A stretch of DNA of 64,000 nucleotides from Bdellovibrio sp. SKB1291214 (lineage in GTDB: Bacteria; Bdellovibrionota; Bdellovibrionia; Bdellovibrionales; Bdellovibrionaceae): positions 310,001 through 374,000 of the forward strand of contig NZ_CP106855.1 in assembly GCF_002209355.2 (NCBI RefSeq), given 5' to 3'. The notes below the pieces were generated by a model. It worked only from the letters and a program-made list of their open reading frames with translations, searched no databases and had not been told where the DNA came from. Below are positions 24,832 to 33,270 of this stretch, one piece after another (within the stretch, counting starts at the first letter, position 1; the number at the start of each line of letters is the position of its first letter). Made by a program: the position numbers and the translations under genes.

Positions 24832-26105
24832 AATCACATTTACTCGTACTACTTGGAACACTGGCAATGGTTGGATGTTCGGTTTCTAAGCCAGTCGCCC
24901 CTCAAAATATCGATGCTGGTGTCGAACAGCAACTAGCTCTACCAAAAAAAGAAGTACAAGAAAAAATATTCGCTTTATTATACAGTTCGAATCTCCAAGA
25001 GATCGATACTCAACTTACTTCTTTGGATGTTCAGAACTTTTCTTTTCTGGATTCCAGCGGAGACTCTCCCGCAGATCTTCTTTTTAAAATTGATGATGTA
25101 GACAAAACAAATATATTCCTGAAACATGGTTTAAGCATTTACCAAAGTGCGACAGCTGTATTGACATTAAATACAGATAGCATACAGCTGGCCGAACAAT
25201 TTCTCCAAAGAGACCGCAACGACGTCGAAAAGCGCGGTGTCGAATTCCGAAAAGAAAAATCAAACAGAACTTTTAATCAAAAAAACTTTGATAGAATTAA
25301 TGATTTTATTGATGCGGACAACGCAACCGAAGCGATATTATTTTCAAAATCTTTGAAGATGACTTGCCATCAACTCTATATAGGCACCGTACTATCGAAT
25401 ATTTCTAAAGATAATAGGTCAAATACTAAGTCCGTTACATCGTTCCTTGATAAAATAGGGTGCAACAATTCGATCTCTACCGAAGAAGCTTCTCAACTTT
25501 ACAAATTGGAAGCTCGACGAACATACCAGGATAGATTTAAAGATATATCACTATTTCTTCATGTAACTAAGCTGCCATCGTTACATGACAAAATGCTTTC
25601 GTTGGGCAAACATGGAATCAAAGTTAGTCCTTGGTACCTAATTAAACTAGGCAGCGATTGCAAATTCAATAAAGAGAACGTGAGCCCCGTGACCGACGTT
25701 ATTCCTACAGATAAATCTGGAGAGTACTTTTACTCCGGAATTTATTGCGATGGGTGGAACAAGTTTCACGATGGGAATAAAAACGGAAAATTTGGTATGG
25801 AGTTCATTAAGTTCCACAACGCCTTAGATCCGCGATTAGAATCTTGTAGAGAAAAGGAACTTACGAAAGAATGTGTTGAGGAAGTTGGTGTTGCACAAAG
25901 CAACTATGACCTTATGCTTTATGATTCCGAGGGAAAAGTTCTGCTAGCTCTAAAAGGAATGGACGAGATCACTTCGCTGAAAGTCCATATAGAAGGGCTC
26001 ATCTATGGCTTCTCTGATCGTGATGATGTTTGGAGGGACATTCTCGAAAAAATCTTCGAAAAAGGCATTAGTTCTAGAGCTTCGAATGAGGATGACGTAA
26101 AATGA
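24828..26105 (+). CDS. Lipoprotein with ankyrin-like segment, paralogue 2 of 3
   Basis: A 425-residue exported lipoprotein; the lipobox is LAMVGC with the Cys near residue 17. Residues about 75-100 (DSSGDSPADLLFKIDD, then TNIFLKHG) closely follow an ankyrin repeat pattern of D-x-x-G-x-S/T-P-x-x-x-A. The EASQLYKLEARRTYQDRF block is the shared motif with its neighbours. It has several Cys residues in the second half. Its ATG overlaps the stop of the previous gene by 4 bp. No enzyme motif recognised; likely an envelope-anchored binding protein. Confidence 0.75.
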   Translation: MKSHLLVLLGTLAMVGCSVSKPVAPQNIDAGVEQQLALPKKEVQEKIFALLYSSNLQEIDTQLTSLDVQNFSFLDSSGDSPADLLFKIDDVDKTNIFLKHGLSIYQSATAVLTLNTDSIQLAEQFLQRDRNDVEKRGVEFRKEKSNRTFNQKNFDRINDFIDADNATEAILFSKSLKMTCHQLYIGTVLSNISKDNRSNTKSVTSFLDKIGCNNSISTEEASQLYKLEARRTYQDRFKDISLFLHVTKLPSLHDKMLSLGKHGIKVSPWYLIKLGSDCKFNKENVSPVTDVIPTDKSGEYFYSGIYCDGWNKFHDGNKNGKFGMEFIKFHNALDPRLESCREKELTKECVEEVGVAQSNYDLMLYDSEGKVLLALKGMDEITSLKVHIEGLIYGFSDRDDVWRDILEKIFEKGISSRASNEDDVK

Positions 26106-26668
26106 AAAAAATTACGTTAATAATAACAGTTATTTTATTCTCTGTATGCGGTAATGCCACAACTAATGAGGAGTTAATATCCCGTTTTAAAAATACCTTA
26201 GTAAAGATTAAAAATGAGGAAACTCCTTCATTGCGACCTGTGATCTACTTAGAGTTCATGACTTGGTTCGAGCGAACGTACATCAATAATTACGAAGAAG
26301 TGCATGAAGCGCATACATTGCCGAAAAAAGAGGCCGATGAAGAGATCGCTAAAATTAAAGTTCCCAAAGCCGACACCCTTATGAATGCAGATCAACTGGC
26401 AGTTGAACTAGGCTCTCGGGACTTAATCTATGATCTTTTGTCAGAGTTTGAATATAGCAAAGATTTTCCAATTAATTTTGAGAACTGTAGAGAGGCAGCA
26501 GAACTCACTTTAAACAGGAAAACGGCAGCTAGTATATATCAACTTCAGTCAAGAAACACATACCAAGAGGCCCTTATGGCTTGGGATATGTTGCGCGCAC
26601 TTTGTTGGGACGTATGGCCCCTCGATAGGCAGAAGCATAAGACCAATGCACCCTCCAGGGAACAGTAA
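26102..26668 (+). CDS. Secreted protein with ankyrin-like segment, paralogue 3 of 3
   Basis: A 188-residue protein with an N-terminal signal peptide (hydrophobic to about residue 17, then GNATTNEE). It lacks a clear lipobox, unlike the two genes before it. DQLAVELGSRDLIYDLLSEF reads like one ankyrin helix pair, and IYQLQSRNTYQEALMAW is the shared family block. It is less than half the length of paralogue 2 and stops soon after the shared block, so it may be a shortened copy. It overlaps the previous gene by 4 bp. Function unknown. Confidence 0.7.
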   Translation: MKKITLIITVILFSVCGNATTNEELISRFKNTLVKIKNEETPSLRPVIYLEFMTWFERTYINNYEEVHEAHTLPKKEADEEIAKIKVPKADTLMNADQLAVELGSRDLIYDLLSEFEYSKDFPINFENCREAAELTLNRKTAASIYQLQSRNTYQEALMAWDMLRALCWDVWPLDRQKHKTNAPSREQ

Positions 26669-26681
26669 CGCAAAGTTCGTC

Positions 26682-26702
26682 GGTGTCTCAAACTTAGACA
26701 CC
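26682..26702. repeat. Perfect inverted repeat GGTGTCT-N7-AGACACC
   Basis: A 7-bp perfect palindrome with a 7-base spacer lies in the 100-bp gap before the lysozyme-like gene. Related half-sites (AGACACC) occur at 11664-11670 and 23680-23686, with GTCT-type partners upstream. No T-run follows, so it is not a rho-independent terminator. Confidence 0.6.
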
Positions 26703-26768
26703 ACCAACTCCGCTAGGATCCAGAATGACTCCAAAAATGCTGGCACCCAATCTGCAACCTAGGCAGAC

Positions 26769-27527
26769 ATGAAATGCATAAATGCGAGATCATTTATTTT
26801 AGCCGCCGTTCTAATAACTTCCGCCCACCTGGCTATGGCGAACGCCGATACGGGCTCGTCATTTAAAACAAGTGCTTTTGAAGACGAGGCTTACGAAAGA
26901 GCCAGAATACTAAAGGCCGAAGATACGGCTGCTGTTGACGTTTTCAGAGCAATGAAAGTAGTTGGCGCAGAAAAGGTTTGTAAATCAGTCGTCGATGAAG
27001 ATTCTGAAGGTCGATATTATAAAGCCGTCGAAATTGCATTCAAAGAAAACACATTTAAGACTCTTTTAAGCGGAACGCCTGACCTCATTAGCGTTTGCCC
27101 TAAATACCCCGTGTTATCACAGAAGGAGAAAGAAGAAGTTTGGACGACGATTCTTGGAATTATGGCATTCTATGAAAGCACATGTAGAGAGCTTAAACCC
27201 AGAGACAGTGGTCCCAACGGCAAACTAGCGGGGCCTTTTCAGCTTCACTATGGTAAAGAACGCAATTACGGCTACCTATGTAAGAAATTCGATGCAGTCG
27301 CAGGTGAGGAACGCCTGGTCCCCTGCGTTCTGTCGATGCTAGAAGGCTACTTAAAGAGAAGTAACAAATTATTTCCCAATAGAAAAGAAGGTGCTACTTA
27401 CTGGGAAGTCCTTCAATTGAATGCCGCAAAACGTTTTCGCGTTAAATCAGACAACGGAGCGGTCGCCGTGGGGAATGGTGCTGACTTCGTAAAGCTGGCG
27501 ATTAAGAACTACAAGTACTGCAAATAG
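26769..27527 (+). CDS. Secreted lysozyme-like protein (putative peptidoglycan hydrolase)
   Basis: A 252-residue exported protein with a signal peptide ending near residue 25 (LAMANA|D). The C-terminal half resembles the lysozyme/lytic transglycosylase fold. In GIMAFYESTCREL the Glu of YEST stands where the catalytic Glu of ESG motifs is found, and KLAGPFQLHYG resembles the GLMQL substrate strand that follows. Four or more Cys residues suggest disulfides. The N-terminal 100 residues are not recognised. It follows the three ankyrin-like exported proteins on the same strand after 100 bp and closes with its own terminator. Fold assignment is by motif only. Confidence 0.6.
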   Translation: MKCINARSFILAAVLITSAHLAMANADTGSSFKTSAFEDEAYERARILKAEDTAAVDVFRAMKVVGAEKVCKSVVDEDSEGRYYKAVEIAFKENTFKTLLSGTPDLISVCPKYPVLSQKEKEEVWTTILGIMAFYESTCRELKPRDSGPNGKLAGPFQLHYGKERNYGYLCKKFDAVAGEERLVPCVLSMLEGYLKRSNKLFPNRKEGATYWEVLQLNAAKRFRVKSDNGAVAVGNGADFVKLAIKNYKYCK

Positions 27528-27537
27528 TACGGAAATT

Positions 27538-27567
27538 AAAAAGGCTGTCCTGGAGACAGCCTTTTTG
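27538..27567 (+). terminator. Rho-independent terminator after the lysozyme-like gene
   Basis: The stem GGCTGTC (27543-27549) pairs with GACAGCC (27555-27561), preceded by five A and followed by TTTTTG. It can also serve the convergent cytochrome b gene ending at 27592. Confidence 0.92.
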
Positions 27568-27591
27568 TTTTGGAAACAGAACTGTGGCCAG

Positions 27592-28233
27592 TTACTCCCC
27601 GCCGCTGATCATGTCGGATGTGAGGCCCTTGTCGCCGCGGTTTTCGGCGATGAAAACGCCGGCGATGTGACCGGCTACGAAGATCACAAAGAACCACATC
27701 AGGAATTCATGAACCTCTTTAAGAAGCGATGTGATGTCTTTGGAAAGACCCATTTCTTTCTTAAAATATAAAGCAATACCTGAAAGCACCATGTACAGAG
27801 TGATCAAATAAAACAACGCATAACCAGATTTCACCAATGTGTAGTGAACCGCCGTGATGCGTGTTTCTCGAGGTGCTTTGGAAATACCCATTGCACTTTG
27901 CACGGCGTGGGTGGCTGGGCACTTCTTCACCACAAAAATGCCAATCAGAATGCGGGCCACCAGAAGTGCTCCTAAGGCAAAACCGATCCAATAGTGCCAC
28001 TGCCACATAACGTCGCGAAGACCTTTGGCGATATTTTGCGCCACTTCCGGAGTGATGGAACCGGCGCCCTCTTCGACCTTTGATTGAATGTAGGCCGCAT
28101 TTGTGCGCCAACTTAGAAAAGTTTTGCGCAACAAGACAGTCCCAAGCAGTGCAAGAATGGCTAAGGCGTTCAACCAGTGCCACCAACGCATGGTGGCTGG
28201 CTGATGTTTTTTAAAGCTGTAGTTTGTCGTCAT
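27592..28233 (-). CDS. Cytochrome b561-like membrane protein
   Basis: An inner-membrane di-heme electron carrier of 213 residues with four hydrophobic helices. Candidate heme His residues are seen in RWWHWLNAL (helix 1), WQWHYWIGF (helix 2), TAVHYTLVK (before helix 3), and EVHEFLMWF with FVAGHIAGV (helix 4). The layout matches cytochrome b/b6 domain proteins of the Ni/Fe-hydrogenase b-type group, but no hydrogenase or dehydrogenase partner is nearby. Redox partner unknown. Confidence 0.85.
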   Translation of the reverse strand: MTTNYSFKKHQPATMRWWHWLNALAILALLGTVLLRKTFLSWRTNAAYIQSKVEEGAGSITPEVAQNIAKGLRDVMWQWHYWIGFALGALLVARILIGIFVVKKCPATHAVQSAMGISKAPRETRITAVHYTLVKSGYALFYLITLYMVLSGIALYFKKEMGLSKDITSLLKEVHEFLMWFFVIFVAGHIAGVFIAENRGDKGLTSDMISGGE

Positions 28234-28245
28234 AGGCCGACTGTA

Positions 28246-28614
28246 TCAGGCGACCCTTGGAAAAGACAAGAGAGCAGTTTTTAAATCATCTGCTACTTCA
28301 AGTCCTCGAATCACTCCCATTCGGACTAGCTTTTCCTTCAGGGGATCTTTGAGCGAGCAAAGCCTTAAGTCCGCGGGCTTGGCGCGAATATCCCTTTGAA
28401 GTTGGGCAAAACTTGCCAATGCTTCATTAGAAATGCGGTCGATGTTTTGAAAATAAAACACGACTTGGCTCACCTCTCCTTTAGAAAGAATTTCTTCCCG
28501 GCAGGCCTCTAAGGCAGGCACTACTACGGGGCTCATTTCTTCTCCGGCGAAGGACACCACTAACATTTTGTGTTTATGACTTATACTGTAATTAAACGAC
28601 TTCTGATCTTCCAA
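28246..28614 (-). CDS. STAS-domain protein (anti-sigma factor antagonist-like)
   Basis: A 122-residue protein read from TTG with GAGGAG seven bases upstream. The STAS fold is suggested by MLVVSFAGEE, VVFYFQNIDRISNEALASF and LRLCSLKDPLKEKLVRMG. The Ser of RISNE lies where antagonists such as SpoIIAA carry their phosphorylated Ser. No anti-sigma kinase gene is nearby. It ends 13 bp before the cytochrome b gene on the same strand, so co-transcription is likely. Confidence 0.75.
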   Translation of the reverse strand: MEDQKSFNYSISHKHKMLVVSFAGEEMSPVVVPALEACREEILSKGEVSQVVFYFQNIDRISNEALASFAQLQRDIRAKPADLRLCSLKDPLKEKLVRMGVIRGLEVADDLKTALLSFPRVA

Positions 28615-28716
28615 CGTACTGCTCCTCGAAATCGATTGCCTTTCATTCGCTAGTTTAGCAGCTCCTAATTACTTGAAAAGCATTACACCAATGTGTTCTC
28701 AAAGGAGGACGTAAAC

Positions 28717-28748
28717 GTGAATGACTGATGATGTTTAGGAGCGTTTAA
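28717..28748 (+). other. Possible overlapping mini-ORFs with a strong ribosome site, upstream of the TolC-like gene
   Basis: AAAGGAGG at 28701-28708 is one of the best ribosome sites in the window, yet it leads only to GTG-AAT-GAC-TGA (28717-28728), whose stop overlaps an ATG reading six codons to 28748. This could be a leader-peptide arrangement for the TolC-like gene that starts at 28822, or chance. Confidence 0.3.
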
Positions 28749-28821
28749 TTCTTATTTTCAGAGAAGATTTGACTTCTAATTAGGTACCAAATAATTTTTC
28801 CGCATTCGAAGGGGAACTAAA

Positions 28822-30186
28822 ATGTTTCAGTTCAAAATGAGAAATTTGGCAGCTCTAGCTATCGCAACAATCATGTCTGCAACGGCAGTCGCTGCACCGG
28901 CACCAAAATCCATCACTATCAACCCAAAAACTTTAAGAACTCGCCTGCTTGAAAACAACATCGAGCTAGCTGTTCAATTAAACAACGTCTACAAAGCTAA
29001 AGACCAAGTAGACCGTGCTCGCAGAAACTTGCTTCCAGGTATCAACTTGGGTGCGGCAATTGATAACAGCATGAGTTTCTCTTTGGCCTCTGTGACGATG
29101 CTTTTGCCATTTTTGCTTCCTAGCAAATGGCTGGATCTGCGCGAGAACCAACATCTATTAAATGCTCAAGGTGAATCTTACTATATCGCTCAGTTGAATA
29201 CTTATTCTTCTGCATACTCCTTGTACTCCACTATTCAAGGAGACATGGAGCTTCGTCAGATTCTTCAGTTCCAATACGAGAACTACAAGAAAATCGAAGA
29301 CATGATCAAAATGGCCGTTGATGCCGGGATGAGAGAAAAATCTGAACTTCTTCAAGTTCAAGCCCAAACTCAGTTGTCTAAAATCCAAGTTTCCCAAATG
29401 GATGTTTTGATCCTGACTGAAAAAGCGGCGATCCGCGACATGTTGGCGTTGCCTCTTTCAACAGATATTAAAATTGAGGCCTTCCACATTGGTTCTTCTC
29501 AAGCAGAATCTCAACCGCTTCAAACGACTGTGGATCAATCATTGGCGCGCTCTCCGGAACTTCGTCAGTTGTCTTCTATGTTGAAAGCGGCAGAAGCCGC
29601 AAAATGGAGTGCCTTCTGGTCCTTCTTAACAGGCGCGACCTGGGGTGCCTCTCGTGGTCCTACGGGTGCATTTGCTGACGCTGAGGGTGCAGGCTCTGCG
29701 TCTTTCAACTTTGGTAACTTCCTTATTCTAAAAATCGGAAACCGCGAACTTGATGCCATTCGCCTTCAAAAGAAACAAATCGATCAAGACCAGGCAAAAA
29801 TGGTTGAGACGACTGTTGGCACTTTGCGCGAAAGCCAAATGCAATTGAACCTTGCAAGACAAGCTGAAAGCAATTTGGAAGCTCTTTACGAAGACGAGTT
29901 GAGCAAATTCCAAATGGGCCTGACGGACCTGTTGCACGTACTGAATGCTGGTAACAACTTGACGGCTGCTTATACGAACCGCGTAAAAGCCCAGGCAAAT
30001 CTTGATAACATGCGTGTTGGTTTGCACCGCATGATGATTTCAGATCACTTCGGTTTGATCCAAAAATGTCAGGTTTATAAAAAAGGGACAGGCGGTTTGA
30101 CAGGGAAATTGGGCCGAATCTTTAATCCTAAAAAAGACAACATGTCCTTGGACCAAGCTTGCGGTCCGCAAGTCAGCGAAAATTAG
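28822..30186 (+). CDS. TolC-like outer membrane efflux protein
   Basis: A 454-residue outer-membrane factor. The signal peptide ends at VAA|APA. The remainder shows two long helical repeats typical of TolC proteins, with NIELAVQLNNVYKAKDQVDRARRNLLPGI as a reduced form of the usual first-repeat motif (split here: NIELAVQLNN, VDRARRNLLPG) and a late segment FQMGLTDLLHVLNAGNNL corresponding to the second repeat. No periplasmic adaptor or pump gene is next to it, so it may work with a distant export system. The ribosome site GAAGGGGA is strong. Confidence 0.85.
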   Translation: MFQFKMRNLAALAIATIMSATAVAAPAPKSITINPKTLRTRLLENNIELAVQLNNVYKAKDQVDRARRNLLPGINLGAAIDNSMSFSLASVTMLLPFLLPSKWLDLRENQHLLNAQGESYYIAQLNTYSSAYSLYSTIQGDMELRQILQFQYENYKKIEDMIKMAVDAGMREKSELLQVQAQTQLSKIQVSQMDVLILTEKAAIRDMLALPLSTDIKIEAFHIGSSQAESQPLQTTVDQSLARSPELRQLSSMLKAAEAAKWSAFWSFLTGATWGASRGPTGAFADAEGAGSASFNFGNFLILKIGNRELDAIRLQKKQIDQDQAKMVETTVGTLRESQMQLNLARQAESNLEALYEDELSKFQMGLTDLLHVLNAGNNLTAAYTNRVKAQANLDNMRVGLHRMMISDHFGLIQKCQVYKKGTGGLTGKLGRIFNPKKDNMSLDQACGPQVSEN

Positions 30187-30226
30187 TAGCTAGTTCGGAG
30201 ATCTTAGCATAGGATCTCCGGCATAT

Positions 30227-30748
30227 ATGGGAACTGCTGCAAAAGACGTCATCATCATTACGACTGGTGGCACGATTGAAAAAACTTATAACGAGTTTGA
30301 TGGCTCATTAGAGAATCGTGGCACCAGCATCAAAAACCGCATCCTTTCTAAGTTGCGTTTACCTTACACTAACATTTCAGTTTATCCGCTGCTTAGTAAA
30401 GACTCTCTTTACATGACAGATGAAGATCGTGCGTTGATCTGCGCGACCGTCAAAGATCAAATGCAACGTGGCTGCCCGATTGTGGTTCTTCATGGCACAG
30501 ATACGATGCACGTAACGGCCGAGTACTGCTTTAAAGAATTGGGCACACCTAAAGTCCCAGTCGTATTCACAGGCGCTATGATACCCATGGGTTTCGATGA
30601 TAGTGACGCCACACAAAACGTGACGGAAGCTATGCTGGCTGCCAAACTTCTTTCTGTCGGATTCTATATTTCATTTCATAACCAAGTTTTCAATGTTCCA
30701 AATGTTCGTAAGAACCGCGAAAAAGGCACTTTCGAATCCATTTCCTAA
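30227..30748 (+). CDS. Asparaginase N-terminal-domain protein (single domain)
   Basis: A 173-residue protein holding only the N-terminal half of an L-asparaginase. The first catalytic Thr motif TTGGTIEKTY and the second motif LHGTDTM are both present, as is VVFTGAM. The C-terminal domain of about 130 residues, which completes the intersubunit active site in full enzymes, is absent. Short single-domain relatives exist in many genomes, so this may be complete. Asparaginase activity should not be assumed. It is followed after 9 bp by a DUF1214 fragment. Confidence 0.75.
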   Translation: MGTAAKDVIIITTGGTIEKTYNEFDGSLENRGTSIKNRILSKLRLPYTNISVYPLLSKDSLYMTDEDRALICATVKDQMQRGCPIVVLHGTDTMHVTAEYCFKELGTPKVPVVFTGAMIPMGFDDSDATQNVTEAMLAAKLLSVGFYISFHNQVFNVPNVRKNREKGTFESIS

Positions 30749-30757
30749 ATATGTAAA

Positions 30758-31168
30758 TTGTCACATGTTTACTTTACTGCGATGAAGGACGCTCGTGGAG
30801 AGTTGCTGAATGGAAGTACCACCTACACCGTAACTTTTCCCAAGAATCGGCTTCCTTCGGAGCTAACTAAGTATTTCTGGAGCATTGTTGCGGTAGATAC
30901 CAAAGACTTTAAAGTCATTCCCAACCCAGCAAACAAGTTTATTATTAATAATCAAACCGGCGTGAAACCGAACTCTGATGGCTCAGTCACGTTGTATTTT
31001 TCCAGTAAGCTGCCTGAAGGAGTCCCTCAGGAAAATTGGATGCCTACGCCCGCGGGTGCAAACTATAACTTAACTTTTAGGTTTTATGGTCCAACAAAAG
31101 AGCTTCAAGATGGGAGATACTATCCGCCAGCTCTGGTTAAGCAACCCTCGCTGGCGAAAGCGGATTAG
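30758..31168 (+). pseudogene. DUF1214 C-terminal domain fragment
   Basis: A 136-residue frame starting at TTG. From its third residue it matches the C-terminal DUF1214 domain: VYFTAMKDARGELLNG, YFWSIVAVDTKDFKVIPNP, GSVTLYFSSKLPEG, NWMPTPAGANYNLTFRFYGP and the closing DGRYYPPA. The DUF1254 domain that normally precedes it is missing, and the frame opens immediately before the conserved domain without a good ribosome site. I read it as the surviving 3' end of a once longer gene. A small stand-alone domain protein is the alternative. Confidence 0.6.
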
Positions 31169-31175
31169 AACAGGA

Positions 31176-32012
31176 CTACTTGTTAAGGTAAATCCCGTCG
31201 TCTTGGACTGTGATCAAACGTTTTTTATAAAGATCACCTAAGGCCATTTTATATTTCTTTTTGCTGACGCCGAACATGTCATAAATTAGTTCGGCGGCAG
31301 TTTTATCATTGATCGGCAAAAAGCCACCCTCTTCGCGGAGCTTTTGCAAAATCAGTGGGCCGATGTCTTCAGAACTTTGATGCCCCGTCTTTTGCAAAGC
31401 TAGATCAATTTTCCCGTCGTCGCGAACTTTTTTTATATAACCTTTTAGCTTTTGACCGTGAACGATACGATCAAAGATTTCGTTCGCATAAATCATACCC
31501 CAGTGTTTGCCATTGATAATGGCTTTAAAGCCCAAGTCCGTCTGCGCTGCGATGAACAGGTCCACTTGCTGACCTTCTTTATAATCTGCTGGATCTTTCG
31601 AGATGTGACGATCCAAACGCATCGACGAAGCGATTCGATCTGACTTATCCAAATACAAAAACACCACGACAGACTGGCCCATGCGCAGATCACGAGTCAT
31701 TTCTGCGAAAGGTAGGAATAAGTCCTTCCCCAAGCCCCAATCCAAGAAAGCTCCGACATTCTCAACCGACTTCACCATCAAATGAGCAAATTCACCGACC
31801 ATAGCCTTCGGGGTTTCTGTCGTCGCGATCAGGCGATCTTCAGAATCGAAGTGAACAAACACCGCGATTTCATCATCGACCTTCATGTCGTCTTTCACAT
31901 AGCGACGAGGCAAAAGAATCTCGCCATCATCACCGCCGTCCAAAAACAAACCGAATTCGGCTTGTTTCACGACTTTTACTTTATTAATTCGACCAATTTC
32001 TACTTGAGCCAC
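31176..32012 (-). CDS. cvfB: S1-domain RNA-binding protein, CvfB-like
   Basis: A 278-residue protein with three S1-type modules and a C-terminal winged-helix-like part, as in CvfB/YitL. Module 1 begins IGRINKVKVVKQAEFGLFLDGG, split here as IGRINKVKV and AEFGLFLDGG, with EILLPRRYV; module 2 has ENVGAFLDWGLGKDLFLPF; a third follows near residue 150. In Firmicutes the family influences virulence gene expression and binds RNA; here the role is unknown. It begins 9 bp after the lipoate ligase gene and likely forms an operon with it. Confidence 0.88.
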   Translation of the reverse strand: MAQVEIGRINKVKVVKQAEFGLFLDGGDDGEILLPRRYVKDDMKVDDEIAVFVHFDSEDRLIATTETPKAMVGEFAHLMVKSVENVGAFLDWGLGKDLFLPFAEMTRDLRMGQSVVVFLYLDKSDRIASSMRLDRHISKDPADYKEGQQVDLFIAAQTDLGFKAIINGKHWGMIYANEIFDRIVHGQKLKGYIKKVRDDGKIDLALQKTGHQSSEDIGPLILQKLREEGGFLPINDKTAAELIYDMFGVSKKKYKMALGDLYKKRLITVQDDGIYLNK

Positions 32013-32021
32013 TTTAATTCC

Positions 32022-33041
32022 TTAAATTTCAATATTCTTAATTAGCCACGATTCCAATTCATTAATCTGTGGCTCTAGTTCTGGGAACTTTGGAGTGACA
32101 TCGGCGAAGACCTGCTTAACACTGTCCCCATTATAGTGTTTGCCGATGAATGCCTGCTGTACGCTTTCGATCAAAGCTGGGTACAGGCAATCCGTATAGA
32201 TTTTCAAATCACTGATAACACCGTCGTTGACCACAAAATGAAAATCAAAGAACCCTAGGGTCATGTACTCGTCCATCTTGTGCGTGAACTCCAGAGTGGA
32301 ACCATACAGCCATTCCCAGGATGACAAAATATCGTATTGCTCTTTCAGTTCTGGAATCTTTGGCAGACTCTCTAGACTTAACATCACGATTTCAGCTTTT
32401 GCTCCATAGAACTTTTCAAAAGAACGAATCATAGCTTCCGACACTTTAGCGTGATTAATGTCTTTAGAAATCTCATTTAAATTCGTCACTCTGGCCCGGA
32501 CTGATTCCTTACCCTTTGCCTGAAGTTTTTTTGGATTCGGTGTTAGGTAATTTCCCAAGCGAGTCAGGTCCGCGTGCAAAAGTAAAGTTCCGTGGTGAAA
32601 TGCACGGTCTTTCTTTTCGCGATATGCACTGCCGCTGAATTTGCGGGGACCATCGTGGAATGGAACCATCAAATCATTACGGCCTGAAGCTTCACCTTCA
32701 ATTCCAAACTCTTTAAGCGCATCAAAAATAATCTGCACATTGTTTTCGCGACGATAACCATCGCGTGGAGATAAAAAGGTGAAGTTAGTATTTCCCAGGT
32801 CGTGAAAAACCGCGCCCCCACCCGTCGTACGACGCGCTAAATGGACATTGTCGTTTTTCATTTGAGCAAGATTGCATTCAGACCAAGGGTTTTGATTTCG
32901 ACCGATAACAACCGTCTCTTCATTTCTCCACAAGAAAAGAATTTGGCTGGAAGGATCCAAGTTATGGAAAATCCACTCTTCTGTTGCAAGATTTAAGTGC
33001 GGTTGAAAGCTGTCGGAAAGGAATACCTTCAGAGTTGTCAT
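32022..33041 (-). CDS. lplA: Lipoate-protein ligase A
   Basis: Attaches lipoate to E2 and H-protein lysines using ATP. It has 339 residues, close to E. coli LplA. The lipoyl-AMP-binding motif RRTTGGGAVFHD is at about 69-80, with NTNFTF following, KFSGSAYR as the catalytic Lys region, and HHGTLLLHADLTRLGNYL. The C-terminal accessory domain is present (from about 250). The presence of a scavenging ligase fits an organism that takes lipoate from its surroundings or prey. The 33042-33270 gap upstream holds no gene; a loose CAGCCA/TGGCTG pairing there could be part of the dbpA leader. Confidence 0.93.
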   Translation of the reverse strand: MTTLKVFLSDSFQPHLNLATEEWIFHNLDPSSQILFLWRNEETVVIGRNQNPWSECNLAQMKNDNVHLARRTTGGGAVFHDLGNTNFTFLSPRDGYRRENNVQIIFDALKEFGIEGEASGRNDLMVPFHDGPRKFSGSAYREKKDRAFHHGTLLLHADLTRLGNYLTPNPKKLQAKGKESVRARVTNLNEISKDINHAKVSEAMIRSFEKFYGAKAEIVMLSLESLPKIPELKEQYDILSSWEWLYGSTLEFTHKMDEYMTLGFFDFHFVVNDGVISDLKIYTDCLYPALIESVQQAFIGKHYNGDSVKQVFADVTPKFPELEPQINELESWLIKNIEI

Positions 33042-33270
33042 AGTGCAGGCACTTTAGCAGATATAAGGGATTTTTACTAGCGCGAGCACAAACGCACCCG
33101 AGGCAAGCAATGACTGCAAGATCTGCCACGAGCTAGGCGACGGAATCCCAGCCAGGGGGCCATCAATTAGTCAAAGATTACGAGCCCTTGGCTGCAACCC
33201 TTGGGAAGCCTTCAAAACTAGAAATTTGAGTATTGATCTGCTATATTAACTCCCATCCGGGAGCTTTAAA

